Of a stretch of 64,000 bases of DNA, positions 45,439-56,983 are shown piece after piece (positions within the stretch are counted from its first letter, which is position 1; the number at the start of each line of letters is the position of its first letter). The stretch comes from Helianthus annuus. Lineage: Eukaryota > Streptophyta > Magnoliopsida > Asterales > Asteraceae. The notes beneath the pieces were generated by a model that saw only the letters and a program-made list of their open reading frames with translations, was not told the origin of the DNA and made no database searches. A program made the position numbers and the translations under genes. The stretch is taken from positions 169,833,398-169,897,397 of the forward strand of contig NC_035437.2 of the NCBI RefSeq assembly GCF_002127325.2. The letters are read 5' to 3'.

Positions 45439-48400
45439 TCGTTTAAGTTTGACTGTTTATGTTCGTTTACGTTCGTGAGCTGTCTGTTTAGGTTTTAAAC
45501 GAACGAACATAAACGAGCACAAACATGCCGATTTTCTTAATAAACAAACATGAACAAAATAATGTGTTCGATTATATGTTTGTGTTTGTGTTCGGTTAAA
45601 GTTAAATTAACAAACACAAACATGCCTTTGTTCGTGTTCGTTCGTTTCATTTACAGGCCTAGTGGTCCATAATACTATATAGAAAAAAACATATGCATAC
45701 CTTGCGATTTGAGCCTTAGGTCCTTGAAGATAATCAACAGCCGGAACCAAATATCGAGATTTAGCTTCAACCGTACGAGTTGAAATCTTCTCAATCTCCA
45801 ATTCGCCGCTTAAATTCTCTTCCCCGTCCACATTAATATCATCTATCGTTAAAGACTGAAAACAAATCTGCCGGAAACAACAAATTCAACAGAAATTAAT
45901 TGGTAGCTTGCGAAACAAGTCGAACAGATCAACGTAAACATGCTAGTAGGGGTGTGCACAGTTCGGTTATTAGCCTTAACCAAAACCGTAACCGAAATCA
46001 TCGGTTAATGTATTTTATTAACTATTAGGTTTTCAGTTAATCCGTTCGGTTTATTCAGTTAATTTGTCGGTTTTCGGTTTGGTTAATAATCAAACTAAAC
46101 TTGGGCTAAATTTTTTACTAAGAAATACATGGAATGAAGGTATAAATACATGAATTGGATGTTTAAATATATGAAATGGAGGAATAAAACATAAAATACA
46201 TGAAATGCAGGTGTGTATATATATATATATATAGAAAGAGTATATCGTACATTACGGCTTAACGTACTTCACGTACAACAACGTGCGTGATTTGTTCTAT
46301 AAAATGTGTGATTAATGTTTTCAATATGCGTGATTATTGTGTTTCAACATGCGTGATTTTGGATTTTTGAGTTATAACGTGCAACGTGCGTAATTACCTG
46401 TCGTACGTGATGTACGTTAAGCCGTAATGTACATTAACCTTCCTCTATATATATATATATAGGGTTAGGTTAACGTACAAATGCCCTTATCGTACATTAC
46501 GTACGCTACAATCTCAGCCGTCAGATCATCTTCCCGCATTGAAAATCGCATGTTTTTTTTTTTGTAACATTTCGCATGTTGGTTTTTTAACATGCGATTT
46601 CATCAAAATTATCACATGCGAAATTGTTACAAAAAAACAACATGCTATTTCATCAAAAATTATCACATGCGAAATTGTTAAAAAAAAACATGCGATTTCA
46701 TCAAAAATTATCACATGCGAAATTGTTACGAAAAAACATGCGATTTCAATGCGGGAAGATGATCTGACGTAATGTACGATAAGGAATATTGTACAGTACA
46801 CTTTCTCTCTCTCTATATATATAGAGAGGTCCGGTTCAGTTCGGTTCACTTCAGTTAACCAAGGGTACAAAAAAAACCGATATCCGATCTTCGGTTAACT
46901 TTGGTTTGGTTTTGTCGGTTTTCGTTTTCGGTTAACGGTTCGGTTTTTGCTCACCCCCGCCCTAACTAGTTAGATAATCTGTACCTGCGGTTTTGCCCAT
47001 AGCGGGGTCTGAAACGCGTGCATCTGTAATTCGGCTTCAGAAATATAAACATGGTTTTTTTCCTCAAGAACAACACTTTCTTTCTTGATTTTAGTCGCAC
47101 CTTCGAAATAATCAACACTTCCATTTTCGGTTCTTTCAGGGAATACTTTTCTATTGTCTAAATGCGCGTTTTCGCCATAAATGTCGATATTTTCTTCTCG
47201 TTCCCTTCGGTTCTGTTTATTACAAACATTCCACTTCTGAATCGGCTCAACTATTAATTTTGATACATTATCAGGTGACGATGATTCATATACGGTATCT
47301 AATTCAGATGAGAATCGCAACGCGTACTGTATCACACAACCAGAAGACGAAAAAACAAGCATATGGTATTTCGATAACGTGTGACCCGAATCGGAATCGA
47401 GATTGTTACTCTTGCATTTATGGAAAGTTGATGCGATGACTCCGGAACACGAATTCATCCTACCGGATGCCGCCACTGCCGCCCCGTTCACCACGTTTCT
47501 CCACCCGCTGTTTCCGCTTCTTATTCTGCTGACGGCGGAGAGCGTAACCGGCGGCTTATTGGCGGCATCGTAAGCGCGTTCTTGATCGCTAGTAGTTAAA
47601 AACTCTTCAGCGGATTGCATATTAACCGGGTCCCCTGACGGAGATATAGCAAAAAGATGGCTAGTTCCTCGTGACGAACTTATGGTGATCCAACGGCTAT
47701 CGACACTAAAACTTATGTCCTGTATGACCGCGTTTGTAAACCCACGTTGAAGCCTGTAAAGATGTGTGTAAGACGTGCCGTTTGCGGGTCCCGGTGTGAT
47801 ACGGAATACGTTAAAACTATGACCGTGAACCGAAGCTGTCACCAGTAAAATACCGCTGGGATCGAAACATAAAGATGCGATCGGACTATCATGCGCCTTA
47901 AATTGCGTGATTACCGATTTGCTCACAACATCTCTGACAATCACCTGACAAAAAGGAAAAGTTTCATTAATTTCATCGAACATAACTCGTTATAATGGTA
48001 AGAGTAAAATGCCATTTTCGTCCTTGAGGTTTGGCTAGTTTTGCGATTTTCGTCCAAAGGTTCGTTTTTTCGCATCCGGATCCAAAAGGTTTGAAATCTT
48101 GCCATTTTCATCTGGCTGGGTAACACCATCCATTTTTCTCCGTTAATTTAAAGGGCAATTCAGTCTTTTTCACTTTATGTAAAAAGACCGAATTGCCCTT
48201 AAAGTTAACAAAAAGATGTCAAAAAGACGTAAATACCCCTGACTTAACCGAGAAAATTGGATGGAGTTAATGAACCGGATGAAAATAACAAGATTTCAAA
48301 CCTTTTGAACTAACCTTTGGACGAAAATCGCAAAACTAGCCAAACCTCAAGGACGCAAATGGCATTTTACTCTAATGGTAATTTCCTATCAATTAAACAA

Positions 48401-50257
48401 ATACCATTCCGACGTTTTCTGTATCAGGTAAACGGCCATTAGAGTTTCCAAGATCCTTCCGTCCCGTGTCATTGACTTGTGAAATATTACCGTCGGGTAA
48501 AAACTCCGAGTAATATCTCGAAAGCTTCTTATAACCGATATCCCCGAGTGTAACAATCCCGACAGCAAGCTGCTTGCTCGATTGTTTCGCATAGTGTGCG
48601 ACAATGCTCCCATTTGAGCCCGAAGCGGCAGACGTTTTGGGGCGCGTAAGATGTTGCGGGCTAATACATGTGTTAGGTGATGGCACCATACTGCCACTGT
48701 AAGCGATCCATCTCGGGCCCATAGCAAGTGGGCCTAGCCCGATGTTTTCAAACCGCGTGGAGCTCGTTACTATCGGATTCGTGAGAATAGTGTACTCGCG
48801 TTCTAGCGTTGCAACATCGAAACAATGTACCTGTAACACGTATGTGTATACATATGACTTACTATGTTCATGTAAATTGTATGCATAATTGTGTATACGT
48901 AACGGAAAAGCTAACAAACCTGTGCTGCTTGTAAAACCGCAACAATGCGGGAACTGCATCGAACAGAGTAAACAACCGATCTGAACTTCAATTCTTTTAT
49001 ATACGATTGAGATTTGAACGAATAGAACCATACAACTGTAGGCGCATAGCCACCGTTTGTTTGATCGTTATTATGTTTCGTGTTTCCGTTGCTAGAAACG
49101 GTGGGCCCAGCCCGAGCATTTCCACCGGCAGAAAACGACCGGTCTGCACAAAGTACCAGCAGAGGGTGATCGTTTGAGTTCGATACAACTGGTTTTGGCA
49201 GTATTTGCATAAAGGTAACGGCACCGTCGTATCTTGAGACTATGTTGCGCACATTGTTTGCGTCTTCGACGTCCCACACTTGGAAACCGTATTGATACCC
49301 GAGTAATAGCACGCAGCGTGAAATGCCATCCTCGCTTTCCAACTTGTCAAACCCGGCCCATAGCACCTTTGTTGAAAAACATAGAAAAACGCAAGTCATT
49401 CCCGGTACGAGAAATCAATAAAGCTACTATTACCATATGAGTAGGGGTAGTAATCAGTAATCACTGACGTATACGGTATACTTTAGAAAATGGGTTGATT
49501 CGGGTATAAAAACTTGCATACAAAAGGGTCAATTTGGTAATTGGTACTACTCGGATTATTTAACGGATCAAAACGGGTTACTCTTACAAAAGTTGCTAAC
49601 TTAAAACGGGTCAAAACAGGTCAACACCACAAACGATGATCGTTTGTCGCCATCGACGCCGCTCTCGTCACCTCCACCCGTCACCAATAGCCGCCGTAAA
49701 AAGGTAAAGCAGGACGAACCCATTTTGATACTTTTTTTCATTTGAAAAAAAAAACTCGTTTCAACCAGGAGTCGATTTTTTTCCGAAACTATTTTGACCC
49801 AAACCATATTGATACTTTTTCAAAACGACTTGTTTTGACCCGAACCAAAGTGATACTTTTTTTAAAACTACCTATTATAACTCATACCTATTTTGCTCAT
49901 AACCCGTTTCGACCCGTTTCCCAATCCAACCCATTTCACCAGGCTTACACATAGCAAGATTTATATACCTAAATAAACAAAATTCTCATTTCTCACTAAA
50001 ATTCAAGAATTCTACAAATGTGTAAACAAACTTCAACAAAAACAACAAACCAGTCTCAAAATTCCCCTCACCTGATCAGGAACTGCATCCGCATCCCGGT
50101 CCACAATCGTAGAAGCCGCGGACCGAACAGTAGACGCAACGGTGGATGCACCGGACGACACAATCCTCAAATAACTCGAAAATGACCGAATCGAACTCGG
50201 TATAAACCCATTGTTCCCACCACCACCACCACGTTGCTTCTGATCAATCTTCCTCAT
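44913..50257 (-). CDS. ATG18F: Autophagy-related protein 18f (PROPPIN with BCAS3 domain)
   Basis: This is a WD40 beta-propeller protein of the ATG18/WIPI family, which binds phosphatidylinositol 3-phosphate on autophagic membranes. The f/g/h subgroup carries a C-terminal BCAS3 domain. Six exons on the minus strand: 50072-50257, 48920-49366, 48405-48830, 46985-47944, 45701-45867 and 44913-45231, all GT/AG and in phase; 834 residues. The start is MRKIDQKQRGGGGGNNGFIP. Propeller text includes VLLLGYQYGFQVWDVEDA and FKAHDSPIASLCFDPSG. The lipid-binding FRRG is LQRG at 418-421, as in other plant members of this subgroup. BCAS3-type text PVAVSAVSRI-like (PVTLSAVSRIRSGNSGW) follows. The acidic C-terminus is variable. 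Three introns hold MITEs, but splice sites are intact. Confidence 0.9.
45266..45669. mobile_element. hAT-type MITE, 388 bp, in an ATG18f intron
   Basis: The element is 45274-45661. It starts TAGGCCTGTAAATGAACCGA and its other end, read in reverse complement, is TAGGCCTGTAAATGAAACGA. The 8-bp flanks GTGGTCCT (45266-45273) and GTGGTCCA (45662-45669) differ at one base. Terminal repeat plus 8-bp duplication fits the hAT superfamily. The interior is GTTCGTTTA/AACGAACAT motifs around an AT microsatellite (45392-45434). Confidence 0.75.
46215..46461. mobile_element. TA-microsatellite-flanked MITE (Micron-like), first copy
   Basis: The element (about 46234-46445) has inverted arms with core GTACATTACGGCTTAACGTA and lies between TA tracts at 46215-46233 and 46446-46461. 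Insertion into TA microsatellites with no other duplication is the behaviour described for Micron-type MITEs. It is non-coding. Confidence 0.5.
46446..46823. mobile_element. TA-microsatellite-flanked MITE (Micron-like), second copy with internal tandem repeats
   Basis: It spans about 46462-46813 between TA tracts. The inverted arms share CCTTATCGTACATTACG and TCAGATCATCTTCCCGCATT. The centre has about 3.5 tandem units of 50 bp (starts 46589, 46639, 46688, 46735) with core CATGCGATTTCATCAAAA and CACATGCGAAATTGTTA. The small frames here come from these repeats. The end motif GTACATTACG is shared with the first copy. Confidence 0.5.
47993..48381. mobile_element. MULE-type MITE, 371 bp, perfect 9-bp target duplication
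   Basis: The element is 48002-48372, with arms starting GAGTAAAATGCCATTTTCGT and 9-bp duplications TAATGGTAA at 47993-48001 and 48373-48381. It is the same family as 36619-37022 and the same length and architecture as 4586-4956. It sits in the ATG18f intron between exons 3 and 4, ending 32 bp from the exon 3 donor. Confidence 0.82.
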
Positions 50258-51141
50258 CACACACCTCAAAAACTAATCCAATTCAACACAACTAAACAAC
50301 TAAAATAAAAAATAAAAATAAAAACACCCCTTTTGCACCGATCATAATAACAACCACATAAATGATTAAAAAAATAATTAAAAAAAAACACTTTTTTTTT
50401 CTTCCAAATTCAGAAAAACCCAATACTTATTATTAACAAACAAATTCGAATCCCTTAGAAAAAAAACAACAAAGGGATTATGTGTTGTGGACTTCTGGGT
50501 GATGTATATACAAGGCAAAGAATCTGATAAACTAAAAAAGATGAGATTTTTATGAAAGATTGTTAGGGTTTTGTGTGTATGTACATCTAAATCTAAATCT
50601 AAATCTAAATCTGGGTGTGTAAATTAAGTAGCAATAATAATAAGATGAAGATGAAGATGAAGATGAAAGCAAAAGATTGTAGTTGAGAAAAGGATAACGA
50701 ATTGAATAGAAATGAATTGAAGTGAAAAGAAGAGATTTTATGGTTTTACGGAATTGAATTCGAGAGACCCTCCCACACGTATCATCCCCGGTTTTTCATT
50801 TTCAAGGTTTTTTTTCCTTTTTTTAGGTTTTTGACTTTTTCAAACTAGTTTATGCCCCACCAGCATTGCAGTGCGGTAGTTTAATAATATAATAATATGT
50901 ATGTATGTGTTTCGGTTCTTTGTACATATTACTTATAATATGATCTCATTAAAAACTAGACATAAATAAAAATACGCATGTCAAAGTATTTTTGTTTTGA
51001 TAAAGTTTAGGAATTATAAAGTAACTTTATTAAAGTTCGAGAGTAGTAGCAGTTGTCCACCAATAGCTAACGGTCACTATTCGCCCGGGTTGATTCGTTA
51101 TGGTAGCAATGAGAAAAGGCTAAAAGATGAAATACTAAAAT
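50258..51141. other. ATG18f 5' region with simple repeats
   Basis: This is AT-rich leader and promoter of the minus-strand ATG18f gene. It includes CTAAAT repeats (about 50588-50615) and GATGAA repeats (about 50644-50667). No upstream ORF of note and no transposon ends were recognised. Confidence 0.5.
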
Positions 51142-51510
51142 GAATAAAAGTAGAGGGACTAAACATGTACACTGCCAAAAGTTAAAGCGGGGGGACTAAA
51201 CACGCATATAAAGAAAGTTAACTAATAAAATAAAAGTTTTTTTTTCTAAAAACAGAGGGGTTAAACACGTATATTAGCGAAGTTGAAGGTTTACAAGTAA
51301 AATACAAAATGCGACAATCAATTATTTAAAAGAATAAAAGTAGAGGGACTAAACATGTACACTACCAAAGTTGAAGCCAAGGGTCTAAACACGCATATAA
51401 ACAAAGTTAACTAATAAAAAGAAAACTTTTTTTAACAAACATAAACTCGTGTATTAGTGAAGCTGAAGGTTTAAAAGTTAAATACAAAAAACGACCAATG
51501 AGGGGGGTGC
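51142..51510. repeat. Two tandem copies of a 190-bp AT-rich unit
   Basis: The units begin GAATAAAAGTAGAGGGACTA at 51142 and 51332 and continue with AAACATGTACACT, CTAAACACGCATATAAA and GTTAACTAATAAAA. They are diverged at scattered bases. Non-coding; it could be a piece of a larger repeat family, since GGGACTAAACA-type text is common in plant MITEs. Confidence 0.65.
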
Positions 51511-53348
51511 CAGACAGATGCCTGACACTATTCCCTCTCATAGTGTTTGTAGTTATAGGCAATTTCATTTTTGTCGGATGGATTTTACATTTTCGATCCT
51601 TGTATAAACCTTAAATTGCTAGTTTAGTTTACTTGCGTTCTAGAATATATACGATACATCTGCACTTTAGAAAATTTGAAATCTTAACCTTTTGATTGTA
51701 TTGTTAAGCCTGAATCATAGAAGCCGTAGACCAATACTCAAAGTGTAGATTGTAGATGTAACACTGGCTAAACATGTAGATTTTCTATGAATGATTTATG
51801 AACACCTTTAGTTTTCGTTAACAACAATCTAACATGCTTCTATCTTATACTACTTTGTACGGTGGTACTCGAACTCTCGATCTCATGACCACTGTTTTAC
51901 ACACCATGATGTGCTATGCCATAGTCCCTTTGCTTTGAACATCGCTAGGTTTATGATTCTGTTTTGTTTTAACACATATGACGATTTGTCACTAACACGA
52001 CTAATTAACAACTTCCTTGGAAGTTGGAATGGTATATTCGTTTCGGAGTTGATAGTGTACCGATAGGGTAAATATTCAAAGGTGCGTAAGATAGTCATGA
52101 GATATAACTTCGCATGCGTTACCATATTATGATACAAAGTGTCTAGAGGTCCATATTTGAGTTAGTTGTGATGGCTATAGAGTTGGCTATAGTTTGATGT
52201 GTGTGACTGCAAGGAGGCTACGATGGTGTACATTACATTATTATTAAGTCACATAAATTATTGATAATGTCACATAAATTCATGCTTCATGTATCAACCA
52301 TATGCAAGATTATTGGAATAATAGTGAACGGATATATGCAACATAATGGAATGTAACTATTTAATGGATTTGACAACTTATATATACTAAAAAAACTTAA
52401 GTTATTCATTTGTCTCAAAAAACTTTACAGCTATATAACTTTTAATTAGTTTTATATTATTTGTCTTTTATGGTTTGTATGTTGACATAAAGATGAATTA
52501 TTTCATTTGTCTCAAAAAAGCGTACAGCCACAGAAAATGATTAAGTTATAATATAAAGGTAAATATAGGTGTATATGAGTAAAAATAAGAATATTCGAAT
52601 TTAAATAAGGTTTGTATAAGCATATTCGAACTGAAAAAATAAATATAGGTGTAAATAACAAAATTTTATATAATTTGTCTTTTAAGGTTTGTATGTTAAC
52701 ATATCTTAATCGAATGAACATTGCTGAACTGCTTTATTTTTTTATGTTTTTACTTTTATTTAAAGTACTTCAAATCATACAGTTTAATCAGAACCGTACC
52801 ATGTCGATACAGGGAACCGTCCCCTATTTGATGACTATCAGTAGTTTTTTTTTTTATAAGTGCGGTTGAATTGTTGATTTGATTTAGTGTTTCGATTACT
52901 TTCAAGTTTTTTTTACGATTGTTATACACTATAAGGTCTGAATTTGGGATCACTCAGATACTCTTTCAGCTCTTTTAAAATCTTTATCAAAAACATTTTT
53001 GCAAATAATGAAATTTGAACTTCGGAACTCGTATAGTCACGTGAAAGTGTTTGTTACATAAAAGTCTAAGTGTTTGTTACATAAAAGTCATATGAAAGTG
53101 TTTTTTAACTTATGTAGTAAGATGTGAGTAGCTAAATTAAATATTATACCTAAGAAAATTACTTAGGTCTTTATTTTTATTTTTTTCGTTTAAGAAAAAT
53201 ATATTAATGTATTATTTTATATATAAGCAATATAAAAATTTATTATTTAATATTTAATTTTTAGGTAAACTGGATCTAAAATTCAAATTATAATTCACTG
53301 ATTGAAAATAATTTGTACTAGTAATTTGACTAATAATACTCATAACTT
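51511..53348. other. AT-rich intergenic stretch
   Basis: No gene was recognised. All frames are under 90 codons and low in complexity. AGGTGTATATGAGT / AGGTGTAAATAAC text near 52568 and 52649 repeats weakly (ATTCGAA, AAATATAGGTGTA). No transposon termini were found. Confidence 0.5.
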
Positions 53349-53769
53349 TTAGACTATCTTCATTGGTGACCAAACCCAACCTAACCTTTTATTAAAAAAT
53401 TAATATCTCTTTCTTCCACCTACACAACCCAACTCTACTAAATTTTTAACACACATTCACAACCCATCCCAACCTAAAAATATATGTTTTTGAACGAACT
53501 CGGTTTTTAAAAAAAATTATATCGGGATGTTCACAAAAATAACATAAGAAATACTGTGTATTTAGTTTTTCTTTAAAGTTTAAATATTTTAAGTTATTTG
53601 ATTAATTGTATGATTAGGGGTATTAGTTTTGGTTGCAACCAAGGTTGCTCCACCAACCTGGTGGTCAACTTTGGTTGGTATTAATTTCTTTTTTTATTTT
53701 TTTAATTACTCAAACTTTTGTCTTATTGGTGACCAACCTAACATTAGGTCACCAATGAACATAGCCTTA
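53349..53769. mobile_element. Tourist-like MITE, 415 bp, TSD TTA
   Basis: The element is 53352-53766. Its ends GACTATCTTCATTGGTGACC and, in complement, GGCTATGTTCATTGGTGACC match at 18 of 20 positions. TTA flanks both sides (53349-53351, 53767-53769). This fits PIF/Harbinger-type MITEs. An uninterrupted paralogue of the target lies just downstream at about 53848-53885. Confidence 0.75.
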
Positions 53770-54867
53770 TCGTCTTTGTTAAGACATTCTCATTCCAACC
53801 TAAAAGTAATTCAAGTGGTGTTAATTTTCATTTATATTGTTTTAGTAATACTCATAACTTTTATTGTCTCTGTTAACGACATTCTCATTCCAACCTAAAA
53901 GTAACTCAAGTGGTCTTAATTTTCATTTATATTGTTTTAAAACAATTTACAACATTTTGATTAAGATAAAATGGTCCTAACTTTCATTTTTATTGTTTCA
54001 AACAATTTATAACCTTTTTATTAAGATAAAAATTAGTTGATTTTAAAAATTAGTTGATTTTTCATGAGGGGCATACAAAATTATTTTTGTGTTAGTTTGG
54101 ATTGTTAAAATCCAGTTTATCATTTTTAAATATTAGTTATAACGTCATTTGGTTTTATAAGTTAGGCCCAATCAGTAAACCATCCAAGGTCGATTGCCGC
54201 TTGGCCTTGTGGCACCGGGTGTTTATATCTACAAAAATAATACGAGTTCAAGTTTCATAAGGCGTTAAAAAAAGTAAATCGTCTTGAAAACATTGCTTTT
54301 ATCATATGTATACGTTGCCTTCATTATATGTATGCATTGCTTTCACACAATCTTAGCCAAACAAATGCTTTCCTTATAGACTTGTTCGGAAGAAAAGGAG
54401 GCATTCTTTTTCTTGTAATAGTAATCATTATTTGGTATTTGATAAATTTAGTTATTTATTTTTTTATCTTATTACATAGTATTTAAATATTTGATTAATA
54501 AAAATGAGCGTTACAATGTTACAAGATTTTTCATATTTATATTTATTGATTATTGATGCTTACACTTATTCGGTATTCTTCTTGTGGTGTGGTTTTCTCC
54601 CCGAGAACTAACACCACCCATACATCTTGTTTTCTTCCTTGGCCCCTCCAATCTGATTGAGTGTGATTTTGTTGTATATAGATATATTTGATGGTTATCT
54701 ATAATTCGTTCTTTGTTCAAATCCTATTAGATCGGGACGTCTTGTTCTTATTTGCTTGGGTAGTCAACCGATTAACATTAAGCTCGATTATCTTCTGTTT
54801 GAATTGAATGTTACTTTCATCTTACACCAATCTTGTTGCTTACCTTAAAAAACTAAAACAAAATAAA
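53770..54867. other. Tandem duplication then AT-rich intergenic
   Basis: A 95-bp unit with core CATTCTCATTCCAACCTAAA occurs at 53785 and 53880. Removing the Tourist element extends the repeat leftwards. Bases 54195-54290 hold a short GC-richer piece (GCTTGGCCTTGTGGCACCGG ... GAGTTCAAGTTTC) that may be a SINE scrap. Otherwise nothing was recognised. Confidence 0.5.
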
Positions 54868-56491
54868 GAGTAGAGTACATGGGTTTACACTCAATCTCAG
54901 GTTCAGCCTCATTTGAAAAAATTCAACAGTCCAGTCCTGTCGTTTTCAATTGCTCACAATCAAGACCCTGGACCAGACGGTCGTTAGTTGACCGTCAAGT
55001 AATGTAACTACAGGGAGGGTAGAAACGTAGTTTCGCAAAAATATAAAACTTGTTCTACCTTTTAATCCCCAATCTTCATTCATAAGCCACACTCCACTCC
55101 TCCCCTCCCCCAAACCCTCCCGCTTCCAAAATTCTCCGGCGACATAGACATATGTCCGATCATCAACACAATGAGGCAATACGTTGTGATATTATTCACA
55201 TTCCACGTTGTCGGTACGACATTGTCTTAATTTTGCATTTTTCAACTGATTTCGTGAATCGTTCCTTGTATGAAAACTAAATTTTGGGTTGTTTATCTTT
55301 GATTCCAGTCGGATTCAAGGTGCAGGTCACTAGACAGTATGTAAGAATCCAGTATCGGGTCCTGACGAGGACCGACAGGGGGTTTCGGGTAGAACTTTGA
55401 TTCCAACGTCGCCGATGAATGGTTCCTGGACCTCGTTGTACGTATATGATGCATATCTAATATCGTAACTATAGTTGTTGTTGTTGCTTAGTAGTTGTAG
55501 TAGTTGATGAAGACTGCTAGTCGCAATAGTTAATTTGGGTTGATCAAATTTTAGGTATGTAAGATCAGTGATCATCGGCAACCCTTGTTTTGGATATTTC
55601 TCTATGTTCTATGACTTATTTATGACATTTTATCAATGATGATGGATTTTATTTAAGTATGCTTACTGTTGTTGCTAGTTGAAGGGTATATAGTCAGACC
55701 ATTATATGCTTAGATGGTATGCTAGTATTTAGAAAGCTTATTTAAGTATGCTTACTGGTGTTTGTTAAGATTTGAAAGCTTTTGTTTAGTATTAGGAAAC
55801 CTTTAAATGATGTGGTTAGATGAACATGTTCTTGAATGAACTATAACTGATTCGGGTTGACCTGCTGTCTTTAGTCATTGTATTGGATGTCCATTTTCAT
55901 TGTGCACTTAACTAAGTATATGTACTACGAATGAACAAGTATATGACTGACAATAGATAACATTTTCTTTGAGTGAACATGTATTTTATTTAACAAAACA
56001 AATACATTTAACTATAATTGAGTTTGGAAGTTGAAACATGTTTGGCTAAGGTGAGGTCTTTGATGATTAGACACGAGGTAAGAAAACAGAGGTCAAAATG
56101 AGGACCAAACATGCTTGACTAACATAAAGGTCAAAACCAACAAAGTATGTTTCAAATCTAGTTAACTTTGTTATTACGGGCTATTGATGTTGTTGTTAAT
56201 ACGTTCATATTGCAGGTTAAGTAAGGTTAATCAGTGCTTAGTTGATTAGGAATTGTTTTGAATATGGAGGGAAATCATGTAAAAAAACTTTCAGGGACTG
56301 GAATTGTAAGTAAACTTTTGGGGTATTTTAGTCGTTTCACTGAAATACAAACGGTCAGTTTGGTCCAGGGTCTTGATTGTGAGCAATTGAACATGACAAG
56401 GACTGGACTTTTGATTTTTTTCAAATGAGTGCTGAACCTGAGATTGGATGTAAACCCCAGGGACCGAAAGTGTACTTTACTCTAAAATAAA
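54859..56491. mobile_element. MULE-type element, 1615 bp, possible gene cargo
   Basis: The element is 54868-56482. The terminal arms (about 110-140 bp) are inverted copies containing CCAATCTCAGGTTCAGC-type and TTGCTCACAATCAAGACCCT text. The 9-bp flanks CAAAATAAA (54859-54867) and TAAAATAAA (56483-56491) differ at one base. No transposase frame is seen. Between the arms, 55070-55600 is less AT-rich, with a C-rich leader, an ATG at 55152 (MSDHQHNEAIRCD) and an intron-like TTTGATTCCAG at 55307, which could be a captured gene piece. Confidence 0.65.
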
Positions 56492-56932
56492 ATAAAACAA
56501 ACGAACATCACTCCAAGGATCTAGTCGTGCGTTACCATAGAGTGGAAAGTGCGGACGTTATGTTACATTTTCCAAAGACTTAGGAAGGAAAATCGTAATA
56601 TAACCCTTTACACATATTATTCGTGTAATCAACTTTAGACAAGCGAGTCAAGCTTTGTTCAGAATTGTCAATTTTACAGATGTAAATACTAATCTAAACT
56701 TCACAGTCAAATTTGAACAAAATTTACCAAAGGTGTAATTATATATAAAAAAAATATTCATTAATTATTGGATAACATCTTTTATTTTCGTTTATTATTA
56801 TTGATTGTTATCCACTCCATATTTAGAGGTCGTATTTACGGAATGTTTGTTTTGGCATTCCTATTTATTTTGTACCTTTGATTGAGAATGTATCAGAAAA
56901 CAATCTTCTCATCTTTCTTGTTAATTCCATTA
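56492..56932 (+). repeat. Region holding the 5' LTR of the copia element (start not resolved)
   Basis: The sequence just before the PBS ends CTTGTTAATTCCA, typical of a copia LTR end. The LTR start cannot be fixed because the partner LTR lies beyond the window. A TGTTATCC near 56808 is one candidate start, which would make the LTR short (about 120 bp). No gene lies here. Confidence 0.45.
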
Positions 56933-56983
56933 TGGTATCAGAGCAGGTTTCACAAACCTAGCTCTTGATCTCGATTCAGGAAG

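Larger units (their letters stand above)
45947..46964. mobile_element. GGTTCGGTT-rich hAT-like MITE with two inner insertions
   Basis: The left end TAGGGGTGTGCACAGTTCGG and the right end CTCACCCCCGCCCTA (complement TAGGGCGGGGGTGAG) are similar inverted ends. Both arms are full of AACCGAA / TTCGGTT motifs. Flanks (CATGCTAG, ACTAGTTA) do not give a clean 8-bp duplication. The middle, from about 46215 to 46823, is occupied by two TA-flanked elements. All lie in the 1.1-kb intron between ATG18f exons 4 and 5. Confidence 0.5.

Noticed and set aside
46526..46870. Frames of 77 and 114 codons in the ATG18f intron
   Set aside because: They arise from 50-bp tandem repeats inside a MITE; the repeated peptide is a by-product.
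54160..54290. Possible SINE with a GAGTTCAAGTTTC B-box-like motif
   Set aside because: Too short, no A box at the right distance, no tail or duplication; noted only as a scrap.
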